Counted from the stretch's first letter, positions 26,522 to 36,221 are shown. The stretch is DNA of 64,000 nucleotides from Chitinophaga pinensis (GCA_945871905.1 CAMBXL010000005.1:1-64000), one strand, 5' to 3'. The notes: generated by a model not told the origin, from the sequence alone. A program made the numbers and translations.

Positions 26522-29500
26522 ATGCCCGAATTCGTCCATTTACACAACCACACTCAATACTCTTTGTTAGACGGAGCTGCCTCTATCAGCAAACTCTATA
26601 AAAAAGCGGTTCAAGACAATCAAAAAGCCATTGCCATTACCGACCACGGGAATATGTTTGGTGCTTTCCAATTTGTGGCAGAAGCAACTAAATATAACAA
26701 AAATGGAGAAGTTATTAAACCAATCGTTGGATGTGAGTTTTATGTTTCAGAAGATAGATTTAGAAAAAATTTTACCAAAGACGACAAAGATGTGAGATAC
26801 CACCAATTGCTTTTGGCGAAAAATGCAACTGGATATAAAAACATATCAAAACTGTGTTCGTTGGGTTATTTGGAAGGCATGTATGGCAAATATCCAAGAA
26901 TAGACAAAGCCCTAATTGCTGAATATCACGAGGGATTGATCGCCACTTCTTGCTGTTTGGGGGCTATTATTCCAAGAACCATCCTCAAAAAAGGTGAAGC
27001 TGCTGCAGAAGAAGAATTAAAATGGTGGTTGGATATTTTTGGAGAAGATTTTTACATTGAAATACAAAGACATCAGTTGAACGACGAAATTATCGTAAAC
27101 GATACTTTAATGAAGTTTGCCAACAAATACCAAATTAAAGTTATAGCAACCAATGATTCCCACTATGTTGATGAGGCTGATGCCAATGCTCATGATATAT
27201 TGTTGTGTATAAACACCAACGAAAAACTAAACACTCCCAAAATTATAGACTACGGGGATGAGGAAACAAGTACAAAAGGACGTCGATTTGCTTTCCCTAA
27301 CGACCAATTTTATTTTAAAACCCAAGCACAAATGAATGTGCTGTTCAGCGATATTCCCGAGTCGCTCGACAACACTTTAGAAATAGTTTCAAAAATAGAA
27401 ACGCTCGACCTAAAAAAGGAAATTCTACTTCCTAATTTTCCCATTCCTGACTCCTTCAAAACCCATACCACCTCACTCAAAATTGACGAAAAAACCACTT
27501 TAGAACCAGATGTTTTAAATCAATGGGAATATTTAAAAGACCTGACTTTTAAAGGCGCCAAAAAAAGATATACTGATATTACTCCCGAAGTGGAAGAACG
27601 ATTGACTTTTGAACTCGACATTATCCGAAAAATGGGGTTTGCCGGATATTTTCTTATCGTTTCCGATTTCATTAGAGCAGGAAAAGATTTGGGTGTTATC
27701 GTTGGGCCGGGACGTGGATCTGCTGCAGGTAGTGCCGTTGCTTATTGTATTGGAATTACCAGCATTGACCCCATTAAGTACGACTTACTCTTTGAACGTT
27801 TCCTAAATCCTGACCGTAAATCAATGCCCGATATAGATACCGACTTTGATGACGAAGGCAGACAAAAAGTAATAGATTATGTGGTTGAAAAATACGGCAA
27901 ATCGCAAGTAGCTCAAATTGTTACTTATGGAAAAATGGCGGCAAAAATGAGTGTTAAAGATGTGGCACGTGTTATGGATTTCTCCATGGAAGAATCCAAC
28001 CATTTAACCAAATTGTTTCCAACCAAACCAATTGGTATTACCCTCAAACAAATATTACATGCCAAAATAGAAGGTGCCGAAGAGGTTATTGAAAACGAAG
28101 ACCCTGATGTAGAAGGTGATACTACTGAAATTGAAAACAAAGATACTATCGTCATTAGAAGAGAAGAAGTTCAAGGTATAATGCAACTTCGAGAGTATTA
28201 TAATGACAAGCAAAACACCAATGGCGAAGTTCTTCGACAAGCTGAATTATTAGAAGGTTCTGTAAGAAACACAGGGGTTCACGCTGCCGGTATCATCATT
28301 GCACCAAAAGATTTAAAGGAAATTCTACCCGTTGCAATTTCAAAAGATTCTGAATTATACCTGACCCAATATGATGGAAAAGTGGTAGAAGATGCCGGTG
28401 TTATTAAAATGGACTTTTTAGGATTAAAAACCCTATCTATTCTAAAAACAGCGGTTGATATTATCAAAATGAACAGGGGCATAGAAATTGACATTGACAC
28501 GCTCCCATTAGATGATGAACTAACTTACCAACTTTACCAAAAGGGCGAAACCAATAGCACCTTCCAGTTTGAAAGTGTGGGAATGCAGAAATACTTGAGA
28601 GAATTAAAACCCGATAAATTCGAGGATTTAATTGCCATGAATGCCTTATACAGACCGGGACCGATGGAGTACATTCCCTTGTATATCAAAAGGAAACACG
28701 GATTGGAAGAGATTAACTACGACATACCTGAGCTCGAAGACCACCTCAAAGATACTTATGGAATTACTGTTTACCAAGAACAGGTGATGCTTTTGAGTCA
28801 GTCCTTGGCAGGATTTTCAAAAGGGAAAGCTGACATATTAAGAAAAGCAATGGGAAAAAAGAACCTCAATGACTTAATGAAATTGAAGGATGATTTTATG
28901 GCAGGTATTAAAGAGAGAAACTTAGATGCCAACCGTTGTGAAAAAATTTGGAAAGATTGGGAATCATTTGCCTCTTATGCTTTTAACAAATCACACTCAA
29001 CTTGTTATGCTTTTGTATCCTATCAAACCGGTTATCTTAAAGCGCATTACCCAGCTGAATTTATGGCATCGGTTCTATCAAACAACACGAATAATCTTGA
29101 AAAACTCAGCTTTCACATGGAAGAATGCAAACGAATGGGTGTTCCTGTGTTAGGCCCTGATGTGAATGAGAGTCACATACAATTTACAGTAAATGCAAAG
29201 GGTGAAATTCGTTTTGGTTTATGTGCAATTAAAGGTGTAGGTGATGGACCAGCCTTTAATATCATAGAAGAAAGAGAGAAAAATGGACCTTATAAAAGTA
29301 TATTTGATTTAACTTCTCGTTGCAACTTGCGGAATGTCAATAAAAAAACATTAGAGTCATTGGTCAAGGCAGGTGCTTTTGATTTTGACCCTACCTACCA
29401 CAAAGCTCAATATATAACCGAAATGGGAGGTACTACAGGGTTAGAAACTGCTTTGAAATATGGAATCAATTTTCAGGCTTTACAAAACAGCAATCAAAGC

Positions 29501-30229
29501 TCATTGTTTGGGGACAAAAGCGACAGTACCATCAATTTACCTCTTTTACCTAAAGTAGAGCCTTTTACTATTATTCAAGAATGTGAACTTGAAAAAGAAA
29601 TGGTTGGAATATACATTAAAATGCACCCTTTGGACACCTTCAAACTTGAGTATCAAACCATTGTTAACACCAAATTACATGAATTAAATGATTTAGGACC
29701 TCTTGAAAACAAAACTTCTATAGCTGTAGCAGGTGTTATTTTAGAAGAAAACACCTTTACTTCGAAAAAGAATCAAAAATTCAACAAATTCAAACTACAA
29801 GATTATGATGGTCAGTATGATTTTTATTTGTCGGGAGAAACTTTGGACAACTTTGGAAAATATATCAATAAAGGGGAATTTGTATTAATCAATTGCACCG
29901 TAACGAAAAGTAAATACGCCACTAGTCCCGATGCTAAATTGTATTTGAATATTATTTCTATCAAACGAATGGAATATCTTAAAAAAGATTGGTTTAAATC
30001 CCTGTTGATAAATCTATTAGTCAACAAATTAAGTCATCAGACTATAGAAGATTTACAAGCAATAATAGAAAAATTTCCAGGCGATAAATCCCTTGAATTT
30101 AACCTCATTGATACTCAAAAAAAATATAAGATTAACACCTACAGCAATGACAAGAAAATTGAGATTTGCGAAGAGCTTATTTTTGAGCTTAAAAAAATCG
30201 ATGTAGATTATACCATATTAAAAAATTAG
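26522..30229 (+). CDS. dnaE: DNA polymerase III subunit alpha
   Basis: 1235 residues, the replicative polymerase. The PHP domain starts at HLHNHTQYSLLDG (6-18), the palm carries the catalytic acidic motif PDIDTDFDD (436-444), and later parts include YRPGPMEYIPLYI, the HhH region KKTLESLVKAGAF and a C-terminal OB fold (TSIAVAGVILEENTF). Length and order match DnaE1 of Bacteroidota. The ATG at 26522 gives MPEFVHLHNH, the usual N terminus. No interruption despite many short A-runs. Confidence 0.96.
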   Translation: MPEFVHLHNHTQYSLLDGAASISKLYKKAVQDNQKAIAITDHGNMFGAFQFVAEATKYNKNGEVIKPIVGCEFYVSEDRFRKNFTKDDKDVRYHQLLLAKNATGYKNISKLCSLGYLEGMYGKYPRIDKALIAEYHEGLIATSCCLGAIIPRTILKKGEAAAEEELKWWLDIFGEDFYIEIQRHQLNDEIIVNDTLMKFANKYQIKVIATNDSHYVDEADANAHDILLCINTNEKLNTPKIIDYGDEETSTKGRRFAFPNDQFYFKTQAQMNVLFSDIPESLDNTLEIVSKIETLDLKKEILLPNFPIPDSFKTHTTSLKIDEKTTLEPDVLNQWEYLKDLTFKGAKKRYTDITPEVEERLTFELDIIRKMGFAGYFLIVSDFIRAGKDLGVIVGPGRGSAAGSAVAYCIGITSIDPIKYDLLFERFLNPDRKSMPDIDTDFDDEGRQKVIDYVVEKYGKSQVAQIVTYGKMAAKMSVKDVARVMDFSMEESNHLTKLFPTKPIGITLKQILHAKIEGAEEVIENEDPDVEGDTTEIENKDTIVIRREEVQGIMQLREYYNDKQNTNGEVLRQAELLEGSVRNTGVHAAGIIIAPKDLKEILPVAISKDSELYLTQYDGKVVEDAGVIKMDFLGLKTLSILKTAVDIIKMNRGIEIDIDTLPLDDELTYQLYQKGETNSTFQFESVGMQKYLRELKPDKFEDLIAMNALYRPGPMEYIPLYIKRKHGLEEINYDIPELEDHLKDTYGITVYQEQVMLLSQSLAGFSKGKADILRKAMGKKNLNDLMKLKDDFMAGIKERNLDANRCEKIWKDWESFASYAFNKSHSTCYAFVSYQTGYLKAHYPAEFMASVLSNNTNNLEKLSFHMEECKRMGVPVLGPDVNESHIQFTVNAKGEIRFGLCAIKGVGDGPAFNIIEEREKNGPYKSIFDLTSRCNLRNVNKKTLESLVKAGAFDFDPTYHKAQYITEMGGTTGLETALKYGINFQALQNSNQSSLFGDKSDSTINLPLLPKVEPFTIIQECELEKEMVGIYIKMHPLDTFKLEYQTIVNTKLHELNDLGPLENKTSIAVAGVILEENTFTSKKNQKFNKFKLQDYDGQYDFYLSGETLDNFGKYINKGEFVLINCTVTKSKYATSPDAKLYLNIISIKRMEYLKKDWFKSLLINLLVNKLSHQTIEDLQAIIEKFPGDKSLEFNLIDTQKKYKINTYSNDKKIEICEELIFELKKIDVDYTILKN

Positions 30230-30244
30230 ATTTAATTTGCAGTC

Positions 30245-30898
30245 ATGTTAAGTAAAGAGCAAATAGCACAAAGAATAGCCATGGAATTGAAAGATGGTTA
30301 TTATGTTAATTTGGGAATTGGAATTCCTACATTGGTTGCCAATTACATTCCAGCAGGTGTAGATGTTGTTTTACAATCTGAAAATGGATTACTTGGCATG
30401 GGACCATTTCCATTTGAGGGTGAAGAAAATGCTGATTTAATAAATGCCGGAAAGCAAACTATTACAACCGTGAATGGTTCTGCATTTTTCGACAGTGCCA
30501 TGAGTTTTGGAATGATTAGAGCCGGAAAAGTTGATTTAACAGTATTGGGTGCTATGGAAGTTAATGACAAGGGTGATATTGCCAATTGGAAAATACCCGG
30601 TAAAATGGTCAAAGGAATGGGTGGCGCTATGGACTTAGTGGCAAGTGCCAAAAACATCATTGTAGCGATGCAGCATGTCAACAAAGCAGGAGAATCAAAA
30701 CTACTTAAAGAGTGCAGCCTACCAATAACGGGATTGGCTTGTGTAAAAAAAATAGTAACCGAATTAGGCGTTTTTAATATCAACGAAAATGGTTTTGAAC
30801 TGATAGAAAAAGCCGCAGATGTTTCGGTTGAATACATACAAGAAAAAACAGAAGGAAGATTGACTATAAGTAGTGAGCTTAAAGACATTACTTTTTAA
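30245..30898 (+). CDS. scoB: 3-oxoacid CoA-transferase subunit B
   Basis: 217 residues with the family start (EQIAQRIAMELKDGYYVNLGIGIPT) and the catalytic glutamate E46 in SENGLLGMG, which forms the acyl-glutamyl/CoA thioester. It transfers CoA from succinyl-CoA to acetoacetate in ketone-body or PHB use. Subunit B is complete, but the subunit A gene that usually precedes it is absent here; the neighbours are dnaE and a cystathionine synthase-like gene. The A subunit must lie elsewhere if the enzyme works. Confidence 0.9.
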   Translation: MLSKEQIAQRIAMELKDGYYVNLGIGIPTLVANYIPAGVDVVLQSENGLLGMGPFPFEGEENADLINAGKQTITTVNGSAFFDSAMSFGMIRAGKVDLTVLGAMEVNDKGDIANWKIPGKMVKGMGGAMDLVASAKNIIVAMQHVNKAGESKLLKECSLPITGLACVKKIVTELGVFNINENGFELIEKAADVSVEYIQEKTEGRLTISSELKDITF

Positions 30899-30927
30899 TT
30901 GAATACAACAAATAAAGAACTTATATA

Positions 30928-32073
30928 ATGAAATTTGGAACCAAAGCATTACATGCAGGAATAGAACCTGATCCAACTACAGGAGCCGTTATGACTCCTA
31001 TTTATCAAACTAGCACCTTTGTTCAAGAATATCCAGGCAAACACAAAGGCTATGCTTATGCGAGAGGAAAAAATCCAACTAGAACTCAACTTGAAAACAA
31101 CTTAGCTGCGTTAGAAAACGGCAATCATGCCATTTGCTTTAGTAGTGGAATGGGTGCAATAGACGCTGTAATTAAACTATTAAAACCAGGAGATGAGGTT
31201 ATTACAGGAGACGATATCTATGGAGGTTCATACCGAATGTTTTCTAAGATATACGAACCTTTTGGAATTAAATTTCATTATATCAACTTATACGATGCTA
31301 GCAATATTGAAAAATACATCAATAGCAATACAAAATTGATTTGGGCAGAAACTCCAACCAATCCAACTCTTAAAATTGTTGACATTGAAGCAGTTTCTGC
31401 AATAGCAAAAGCCAATCATATTACCTTAGCTATTGACAATACTTTTGCTTCACCTTACCTTCAAAACCCTTTGGATTTAGGGGCAGATATCGTTATGCAC
31501 AGTGCAACTAAATATTTAGGCGGACACAGTGATGTAGTAATGGGGGCTTTGGTTGTAAATGATGATGAATTATACCAAAGACTTCATTTTATTTTGAATA
31601 GTTGTGGTGCTAATCCAGGCCCTATGGATAGTTTTCTAGTTTTAAGAGGCATTAAAACGCTTCATTTAAGGATGAAAGCCCATTGCGAAAACGGAGAAAA
31701 AGTGGCACACTTCCTAAAAAATCACCCAAAAATTGGTCATGTTTATTGGCCAGGTTTCGAAGATGCAAATGGTCATCAAATTGCAAAAAAACAAATGCGT
31801 GGATTTGGCGGTATGGTTTCCTTTACACTTAAAGGAGATGATTTTGATGCTGCTATGCGTTTTGCTTGTAATGTTAAAGTATTTACACTTGCAGAATCAT
31901 TAGGAGGAGTTGAAAGTTTGGTCAATCATCCTGCAAGTATGACACACGCAAGTATTCCAAAAGCAGAGAAAGACAAAGCCGGTGTTGTTGATGGTTTATT
32001 GAGACTTAGTGTTGGTGTCGAAGATATCGAAGATTTAATTTTAGACATAGATCAAGCTCTTGATTTGGTTTAA
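30928..32073 (+). CDS. cystathionine gamma-synthase/lyase family PLP enzyme
   Basis: 381 residues of the Cys/Met metabolism PLP family: GAVMTPIYQTSTF, the PLP-phosphate contact YARGKNPTR, SSGMGAI, and the Schiff-base lysine K195 in HSATKYLGGHSD. The sequence does not separate gamma-synthase (metB), gamma-lyase and beta-lyase (metC) with certainty. It lies 29 bases after scoB and may be co-transcribed, though the functions are unrelated. Confidence 0.88.
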   Translation: MKFGTKALHAGIEPDPTTGAVMTPIYQTSTFVQEYPGKHKGYAYARGKNPTRTQLENNLAALENGNHAICFSSGMGAIDAVIKLLKPGDEVITGDDIYGGSYRMFSKIYEPFGIKFHYINLYDASNIEKYINSNTKLIWAETPTNPTLKIVDIEAVSAIAKANHITLAIDNTFASPYLQNPLDLGADIVMHSATKYLGGHSDVVMGALVVNDDELYQRLHFILNSCGANPGPMDSFLVLRGIKTLHLRMKAHCENGEKVAHFLKNHPKIGHVYWPGFEDANGHQIAKKQMRGFGGMVSFTLKGDDFDAAMRFACNVKVFTLAESLGGVESLVNHPASMTHASIPKAEKDKAGVVDGLLRLSVGVEDIEDLILDIDQALDLV

Positions 32074-32482
32074 TTTTCAAAAATTGTAGGAATCTATTTT
32101 GTCATGGTGATTCAATCGATCAGAGTGGATGATGATTGCAAATAATACCACAATGAGGCTTTTATTTACAGAGCTAAATGAATTTTTGATAACCTCACGC
32201 TGAACAGCGTGAGACAATTAATCATTATTTACAGACGCCTCGCAAGGAGTCTCTAACATTAACTATTTGCCGATAGCTATCGGGACTATTAAGCATCTCC
32301 CCAACTGTCATTTCGAAGAAGGAGACATCTTTTACCGACAGCTTTTGTGCTTGATGTTGGTCTCGGTTTAAAAGAAAAAAAGAATTTAAAGCCTTGATAA
32401 AATGCAATCGAAGTTGAAAACTTTAACGCAAATGTGTTCGATTGAATTCATATTTTTGCAGTTAAGTTAAGAATTAAAAAAT
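32074..32482. other. non-coding stretch with hairpins and repeat-like fragments
   Basis: 409 bases without a supported gene. A perfect hairpin CTCACGCT-GAAC-AGCGTGAG lies at 32194-32213. CCGATAGCTATCGG near 32268-32281 is a second dyad. The text between (for example GTCATTTCGAAGAAGGAGAC near 32307-32326) looks like a decayed copy of intergenic repeats that I recall as common in Bacteroidota. A TATTTTTG box at 32451-32458 probably drives the next gene. Confidence 0.45.
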
Positions 32483-33106
32483 TTGAAAACGGGGAATCTT
32501 TTTTTTGTACTATTGTCTGTATTATCTCTTTTTTCATGCAATCAAGAAAAATCTGGCGTTAATCAACTTTCCCAATCTGATGAGAATAAAGCAACCATCA
32601 TTATTCAACCTTTTGATGAATTTCCCGAAAATGAAACCCAAACAATAGCAGTCGAATTAACAAAAGTCTACTCAAAGGTTACTATCAATAAAAATATCCC
32701 TTTTCCTAGTAATTCGATTAACCCTTCAGGCAAAAGATACCGTGCCGATTCTTTAATTAAATATTTGAGTAAACATGCACCTAAAAATACGCTTATAATT
32801 GGACTAACTAATAAGGACATAAGTACACAAAAAGGGGAAATCAAAGATTGGGGTGTGTTTGGTTTAGGTTATTGTCCTGGCAAATCTTGTATTGCCTCAA
32901 ATTTTAGATTAAAAGGTAAGAATAGAGCTGAAAAGTTATACAAAGTCGCTATTCATTAACTTGTTCATACCCAAGGCCTTCCCCACTGCCCCATAAAAAC
33001 TTGTTTGATGCGAGATGCAAAAGGCAAAGATGTTTTAAACGAAGAAAAAGAATTTTGCAATAAGTGTAAAAAGGGTTTAATGAATGCCAATTGGGCTTTT
33101 AAATAA
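32483..33106 (+). pseudogene. archaemetzincin-type metalloprotease gene with stop codon at the catalytic glutamate
   Basis: From a TTG start the frame encodes a lipoprotein signal (LLSVLSLFSC, C19) and an archaemetzincin (M54) body including TLIIGLTNKDIS and GVFGLGYCPGKSCIAS, then ends at residue 158, which is the first active-site histidine. The next codon is TAA (32957-32959). The same frame then continues L-V-H-T-Q-G-L-P-H-C, CPIKTC-LM, FCNKC and stops at 33104-33106. The family motif is HELGHxxGLxHCx4C...CxxC, so TAA replaces the catalytic Glu codon (GAA) and GTT replaces the Gly codon. All other zinc ligands remain. As read, the product lacks the active site. A nonsense mutation, a base error or readthrough are the options. 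Confidence 0.82.
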
Positions 33107-33107
33107 A

Positions 33108-34466
33108 ATGAATAAAAAATATCTAATAAAAAACATTAACATCGTGAATGAGGGTTCTATCATAACAAGTGATGTACTCATAGAAAATGGATTGATTAAA
33201 AAAATTGGCGTTATCAATGATTCAGAAAGTCATGTGATTGATGGCACTAATCAATTTCTATTTCCAGGTATTATTGATGGTCAAGTGCATTTTCGCGAGC
33301 CTGGACTAACTCACAAAGGCGACCTATACACAGAGAGTAAAGCTGCCGTTGCAGGAGGCACCACCTCATTTATTGACATGCCCAATACTGTTCCAAATGT
33401 ATTGACAATGGAAATTTTAAACGATAAATACAATATTGCTTCAAAGCAGTCTTTGGCTAATTATGGTTTTTTCTTGGGCGTCAATGGAGACAATCTTGAC
33501 GAAGTAATCAAACTTGACAAAAGTAAATTACTTGGTGTTTCGGATGATGGTCTCTATTTCACAAAAAAAGGGAATCTACTTGCTGACAATCCTGATACGA
33601 TGGAAAAACTATTTGCTAACTGCAAATCCATAATAGCGATTCATTCTGAGAAAGAGAGTATTGTTGAAGAAAACGAAAACCATTACAAAAACCTATATGG
33701 AGAAGATGTCCCTGTTAAATTTCACCCAATAATAAGGAGCGAACAAGCCTGTTATGAAGCTACAAAAAGAGCCATTGATATCGCAAACAAGCACAATGCT
33801 AGACTTCATATCCTCCACTTAACAACTGAAGCTGAAACACATTTATTCAGAAACGATATCCCTTTAAAAGAGAAAAAAATAACGACCGAAGTGTCTGTTC
33901 ACCACCTTTGGTTTAGTGACAAAGATTACGACAAATTGGGCACTTTAATCAAATGGAATCCTGCTATTAAAACCGAAAAAGACAAAAACGGATTGTTAAA
34001 AGCCCTTTTAGAGGACAGAATTGACATTGTAACAACAGACCATGCACCTCATTCAATCGAAGAAAAAGAAAAAACTTATTTCAATGCAATGTCTGGTGCT
34101 CCTATCATTCAACATTCATTAAACATTATGTTGGAATTTTACAAAAAAGGCCAAATTTCTCTTGAAAAAATTGCTGAAAAAATGTGTCACAATCCAGCAA
34201 TTCTTTATGATATTTCAAAGAGAGGATTTATTCGTGAGGGTTATTATGCAGACTTATGCATTGTTGACTTAAATTCAGACTGGACCGTTAATAAAGACAA
34301 TCTTTTATATAAATGTGGCTGGTCACCTCTAGAAGGCACCTCTTTTGGAACCCAAATTACACACACTTTTGTCAATGGTAACTTGGTGTACAACAATGGA
34401 CAATTTGACGAAAGTTATAGAGGACAAGCCCTAGAGACAAGCGAACAAGTTAGGCAACAGGCTTAA
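33108..34466 (+). CDS. pyrC: dihydroorotase
   Basis: 452 residues from the ATG at 33108, one base after the preceding frame ends; an upstream in-frame ATG at 33084 lies inside the protease remnant and is less likely. Amidohydrolase fold: metal-site motif DGQVHFREPGLTHKGD (57-72, with Gln in place of the first His of DxHxH, as I recall from other Bacteroidota versions), VAGGTTSFIDMPNT, and the late metal residue in TTDHAPHS. It closes carbamoyl aspartate to dihydroorotate, the step after PyrB, whose gene is 18 kb away. Confidence 0.88.
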   Translation: MNKKYLIKNINIVNEGSIITSDVLIENGLIKKIGVINDSESHVIDGTNQFLFPGIIDGQVHFREPGLTHKGDLYTESKAAVAGGTTSFIDMPNTVPNVLTMEILNDKYNIASKQSLANYGFFLGVNGDNLDEVIKLDKSKLLGVSDDGLYFTKKGNLLADNPDTMEKLFANCKSIIAIHSEKESIVEENENHYKNLYGEDVPVKFHPIIRSEQACYEATKRAIDIANKHNARLHILHLTTEAETHLFRNDIPLKEKKITTEVSVHHLWFSDKDYDKLGTLIKWNPAIKTEKDKNGLLKALLEDRIDIVTTDHAPHSIEEKEKTYFNAMSGAPIIQHSLNIMLEFYKKGQISLEKIAEKMCHNPAILYDISKRGFIREGYYADLCIVDLNSDWTVNKDNLLYKCGWSPLEGTSFGTQITHTFVNGNLVYNNGQFDESYRGQALETSEQVRQQA

Positions 34467-34478
34467 ACATTACTAATA

Positions 34479-34955
34479 ATGTTTAAAAACAGAAAACTTC
34501 TTATTGCAACTAAACACAAAAAAGAAAGTGTTATTGCTCCCATTTTAGAAAAAGAATTGGGTGTTATTTGTTTTACTGACGACCATTTTGACACAGACCA
34601 ATATGGGACTTTTAGTGGCGAAATAGAGCGAATAAACGACCCGATTACAACGCTAAAAAACAAATGTTTGAGCGCAATGGAACAAAATAATTGTGATTTA
34701 GCCGTTTCAAGTGAAGGTTCTTTTGGCCCACATCCTACTCTCTTTTTCGCAAATGCAGATGATGAGTTTTTAATCTTTATTGACAAAAAGAACAACATAG
34801 AAATTATAGTTAGAGAACTGAGCACATCAACCAATTTCAGTGGCAAAGAAATAAATTCAAAAAATGAATTAATGGATTTTGCTCAAAAAATTGGCTTTCC
34901 TTCACATGGATTGATTTTAAAAAAAAAACAGTCAATCATGTGGACAAAAAATTGA
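34479..34955 (+). CDS. DUF6671 family protein, N-terminal part (frameshifted gene)
   Basis: 158 residues as read. The text matches the first half of DUF6671 proteins: LLIATKHKKESVIAP at the start, GTFSGEIERIND, SSEGSFGPHP (the most conserved block), STNFSG and GFPSHGLIL. It then runs into ten A at 34919-34928 and ends soon after in QSIMWTKN. If one A is removed, the frame continues as NSQSCGQKIEKGI into the second half at 34927-35319, giving 279 residues, a normal family length. So this is one gene broken, or slipped, at the A-run. Starts 12 bases after pyrC. Confidence 0.75.
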   Translation: MFKNRKLLIATKHKKESVIAPILEKELGVICFTDDHFDTDQYGTFSGEIERINDPITTLKNKCLSAMEQNNCDLAVSSEGSFGPHPTLFFANADDEFLIFIDKKNNIEIIVRELSTSTNFSGKEINSKNELMDFAQKIGFPSHGLILKKKQSIMWTKN

Positions 34956-35319
34956 AAAAGGTATAGTGGATTTTGTAAAGCTTAACGATGTTTATGAGCT
35001 GTTAAAAACAGACAATCAAGCGCTTTATGTAGAAACAGACATGAGGGCCATGTATAATCCAACAAGAATGGAAGTTATAAAAACAGCAACTACTAAATTA
35101 GTTTCTAAAATCATGTCTTGTTGTCCTCAATGTGAAATACCTGGATTTGACGTTACTAAAGCAAACAAAGGACTTGCATGCAATTTGTGCGGATTTCCAA
35201 CTAACTCCATTTTAAGTTACATTTATGAGTGTCAACATTGTAATTTCACAAAAACTGAAATGTATCCTCACAACAAGCAATTTGAAGACCCAATGTATTG
35301 TGACAATTGCAATCCTTAA
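34927..35319 (+). CDS. DUF6671 family protein, C-terminal part (frameshifted gene)
   Basis: The +1 frame from the A-run gives 130 residues: KGIVDFVKLNDVYELLK, the conserved VETDMRAMYNPTRMEVI, and a zinc-ribbon region with four cysteine pairs (CCPQC, CNLC, CQHC, CDNC). A credible separate start is lacking; the apparent GTG at 34966 begins inside the conserved KGIVD segment. Function of the family is not known. The cysteine pairs indicate zinc binding. Both halves look well conserved, which argues for a recent break, slippage rescue or a sequence error rather than an old pseudogene. Confidence 0.7.
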   Translation, partial: NSQSCGQKIEKGIVDFVKLNDVYELLKTDNQALYVETDMRAMYNPTRMEVIKTATTKLVSKIMSCCPQCEIPGFDVTKANKGLACNLCGFPTNSILSYIYECQHCNFTKTEMYPHNKQFEDPMYCDNCNP

Positions 35320-35477
35320 AATGATAATTTCTATATTTCTATAAATTTTTTCTTAAAAAGTGACGACTTAGATCTTAAAAACATCCAAGTTGACATATTA
35401 ATATGGCTAAACTGGAACAAAAGTCAATAAAAAAAGTAAATATCGGATCAGTCTGTTGCTCAGATAATAAATAAGTA

Positions 35478-35510
35478 TTTTGAATTCAATACAAACAATT
35501 CATACATTTG
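35478..35510 (+). promoter_or_regulatory. Bacteroidota promoter for the YdeI-like gene
   Basis: TTTTG at 35478-35482, 20 bases, TACATTTG at 35503-35510: near-perfect consensus. The start would be near 35517, with a leader of about 34 bases to the ATG at 35551. Confidence 0.68.
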
Positions 35511-35550
35511 TATCAAATAATAATTATAAATTCAATCAAATACAAATAAA

Positions 35551-36207
35551 ATGATTCAATTAAATCCAAAAGTTGACTTATATATCAAAGACGGTTGTGG
35601 CAGGTGTGCCTTACATGCTACTCCCAAATGCAAGGTAAATAAATGGCAAATTGAGCTTGAAACACTCAGGCAAATAGTGTTAGAAAGTGGATTAACCGAA
35701 GAACTTAAATGGGGCGTTCCGGTTTACACCCATTTGGGCAAAAACATCCTAACAGTTAGCGCTTTGAAGGATGTGTGTATTATTGGATTTTTCAAAGGTG
35801 TATTGATAAAAGACACTCAAAATATGCTGATAAAACAGGGGGAAAATTCACAATCGAGTCGCATTGTTAAATTCACATCAGAAAACGAAATTTTGAACCA
35901 TCAAGATACTCTAATTGATTTTATACATCAAGCCATTCAAATTGAAGAAATTGGACAAAAAGTCGAATTTAAAAAAGATGACATTTCCGTACCTGAAGAG
36001 TTAGCCCTGAAGTTTAAAGAAAATCCAGCCTTTAAAACTGCTTTTTACGCATTAACCCCTGGCAGACAAAAAGGGTATTTACTCTATTTCAGTCAAGCCA
36101 AGCAGTCTGCAACTCGCACACAACGAATTAACAATTATACCCAAAAAATATTTGAAGGCATTGGCTTTCACGACGAGTATAAAATGAATAATAAAGTATC
36201 TCATTAA
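35551..36207 (+). CDS. YdeI/OmdA family protein with DUF1801 domain
   Basis: 218 residues. The first 130 are a DUF1801 (YdhG-like) domain: LRQIVLESGLTEELKWGVPVYTH and ILTVSALKDVCIIGFFKGVLI. The C-terminal 70 residues are the OmdA-type segment (VPEELALKFKENPAFKTAF, PGRQKGYLLYFSQAKQSATR). An N-terminal GCGRCALHATPKC adds three cysteines, as in other Bacteroidota members. Family members are linked to stress or bacteriocin tolerance, without a settled biochemical role. Followed after 14 bases by the serine hydrolase. Confidence 0.82.
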   Translation: MIQLNPKVDLYIKDGCGRCALHATPKCKVNKWQIELETLRQIVLESGLTEELKWGVPVYTHLGKNILTVSALKDVCIIGFFKGVLIKDTQNMLIKQGENSQSSRIVKFTSENEILNHQDTLIDFIHQAIQIEEIGQKVEFKKDDISVPEELALKFKENPAFKTAFYALTPGRQKGYLLYFSQAKQSATRTQRINNYTQKIFEGIGFHDEYKMNNKVSH

Positions 36208-36221
36208 TCTTTCACTTCAGC

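Noticed and set aside
33084-33107. Upstream ATG for dihydroorotase
   Set aside because: It lies within the archaemetzincin frame; the conserved N terminus of the enzyme begins at the ATG at 33108.
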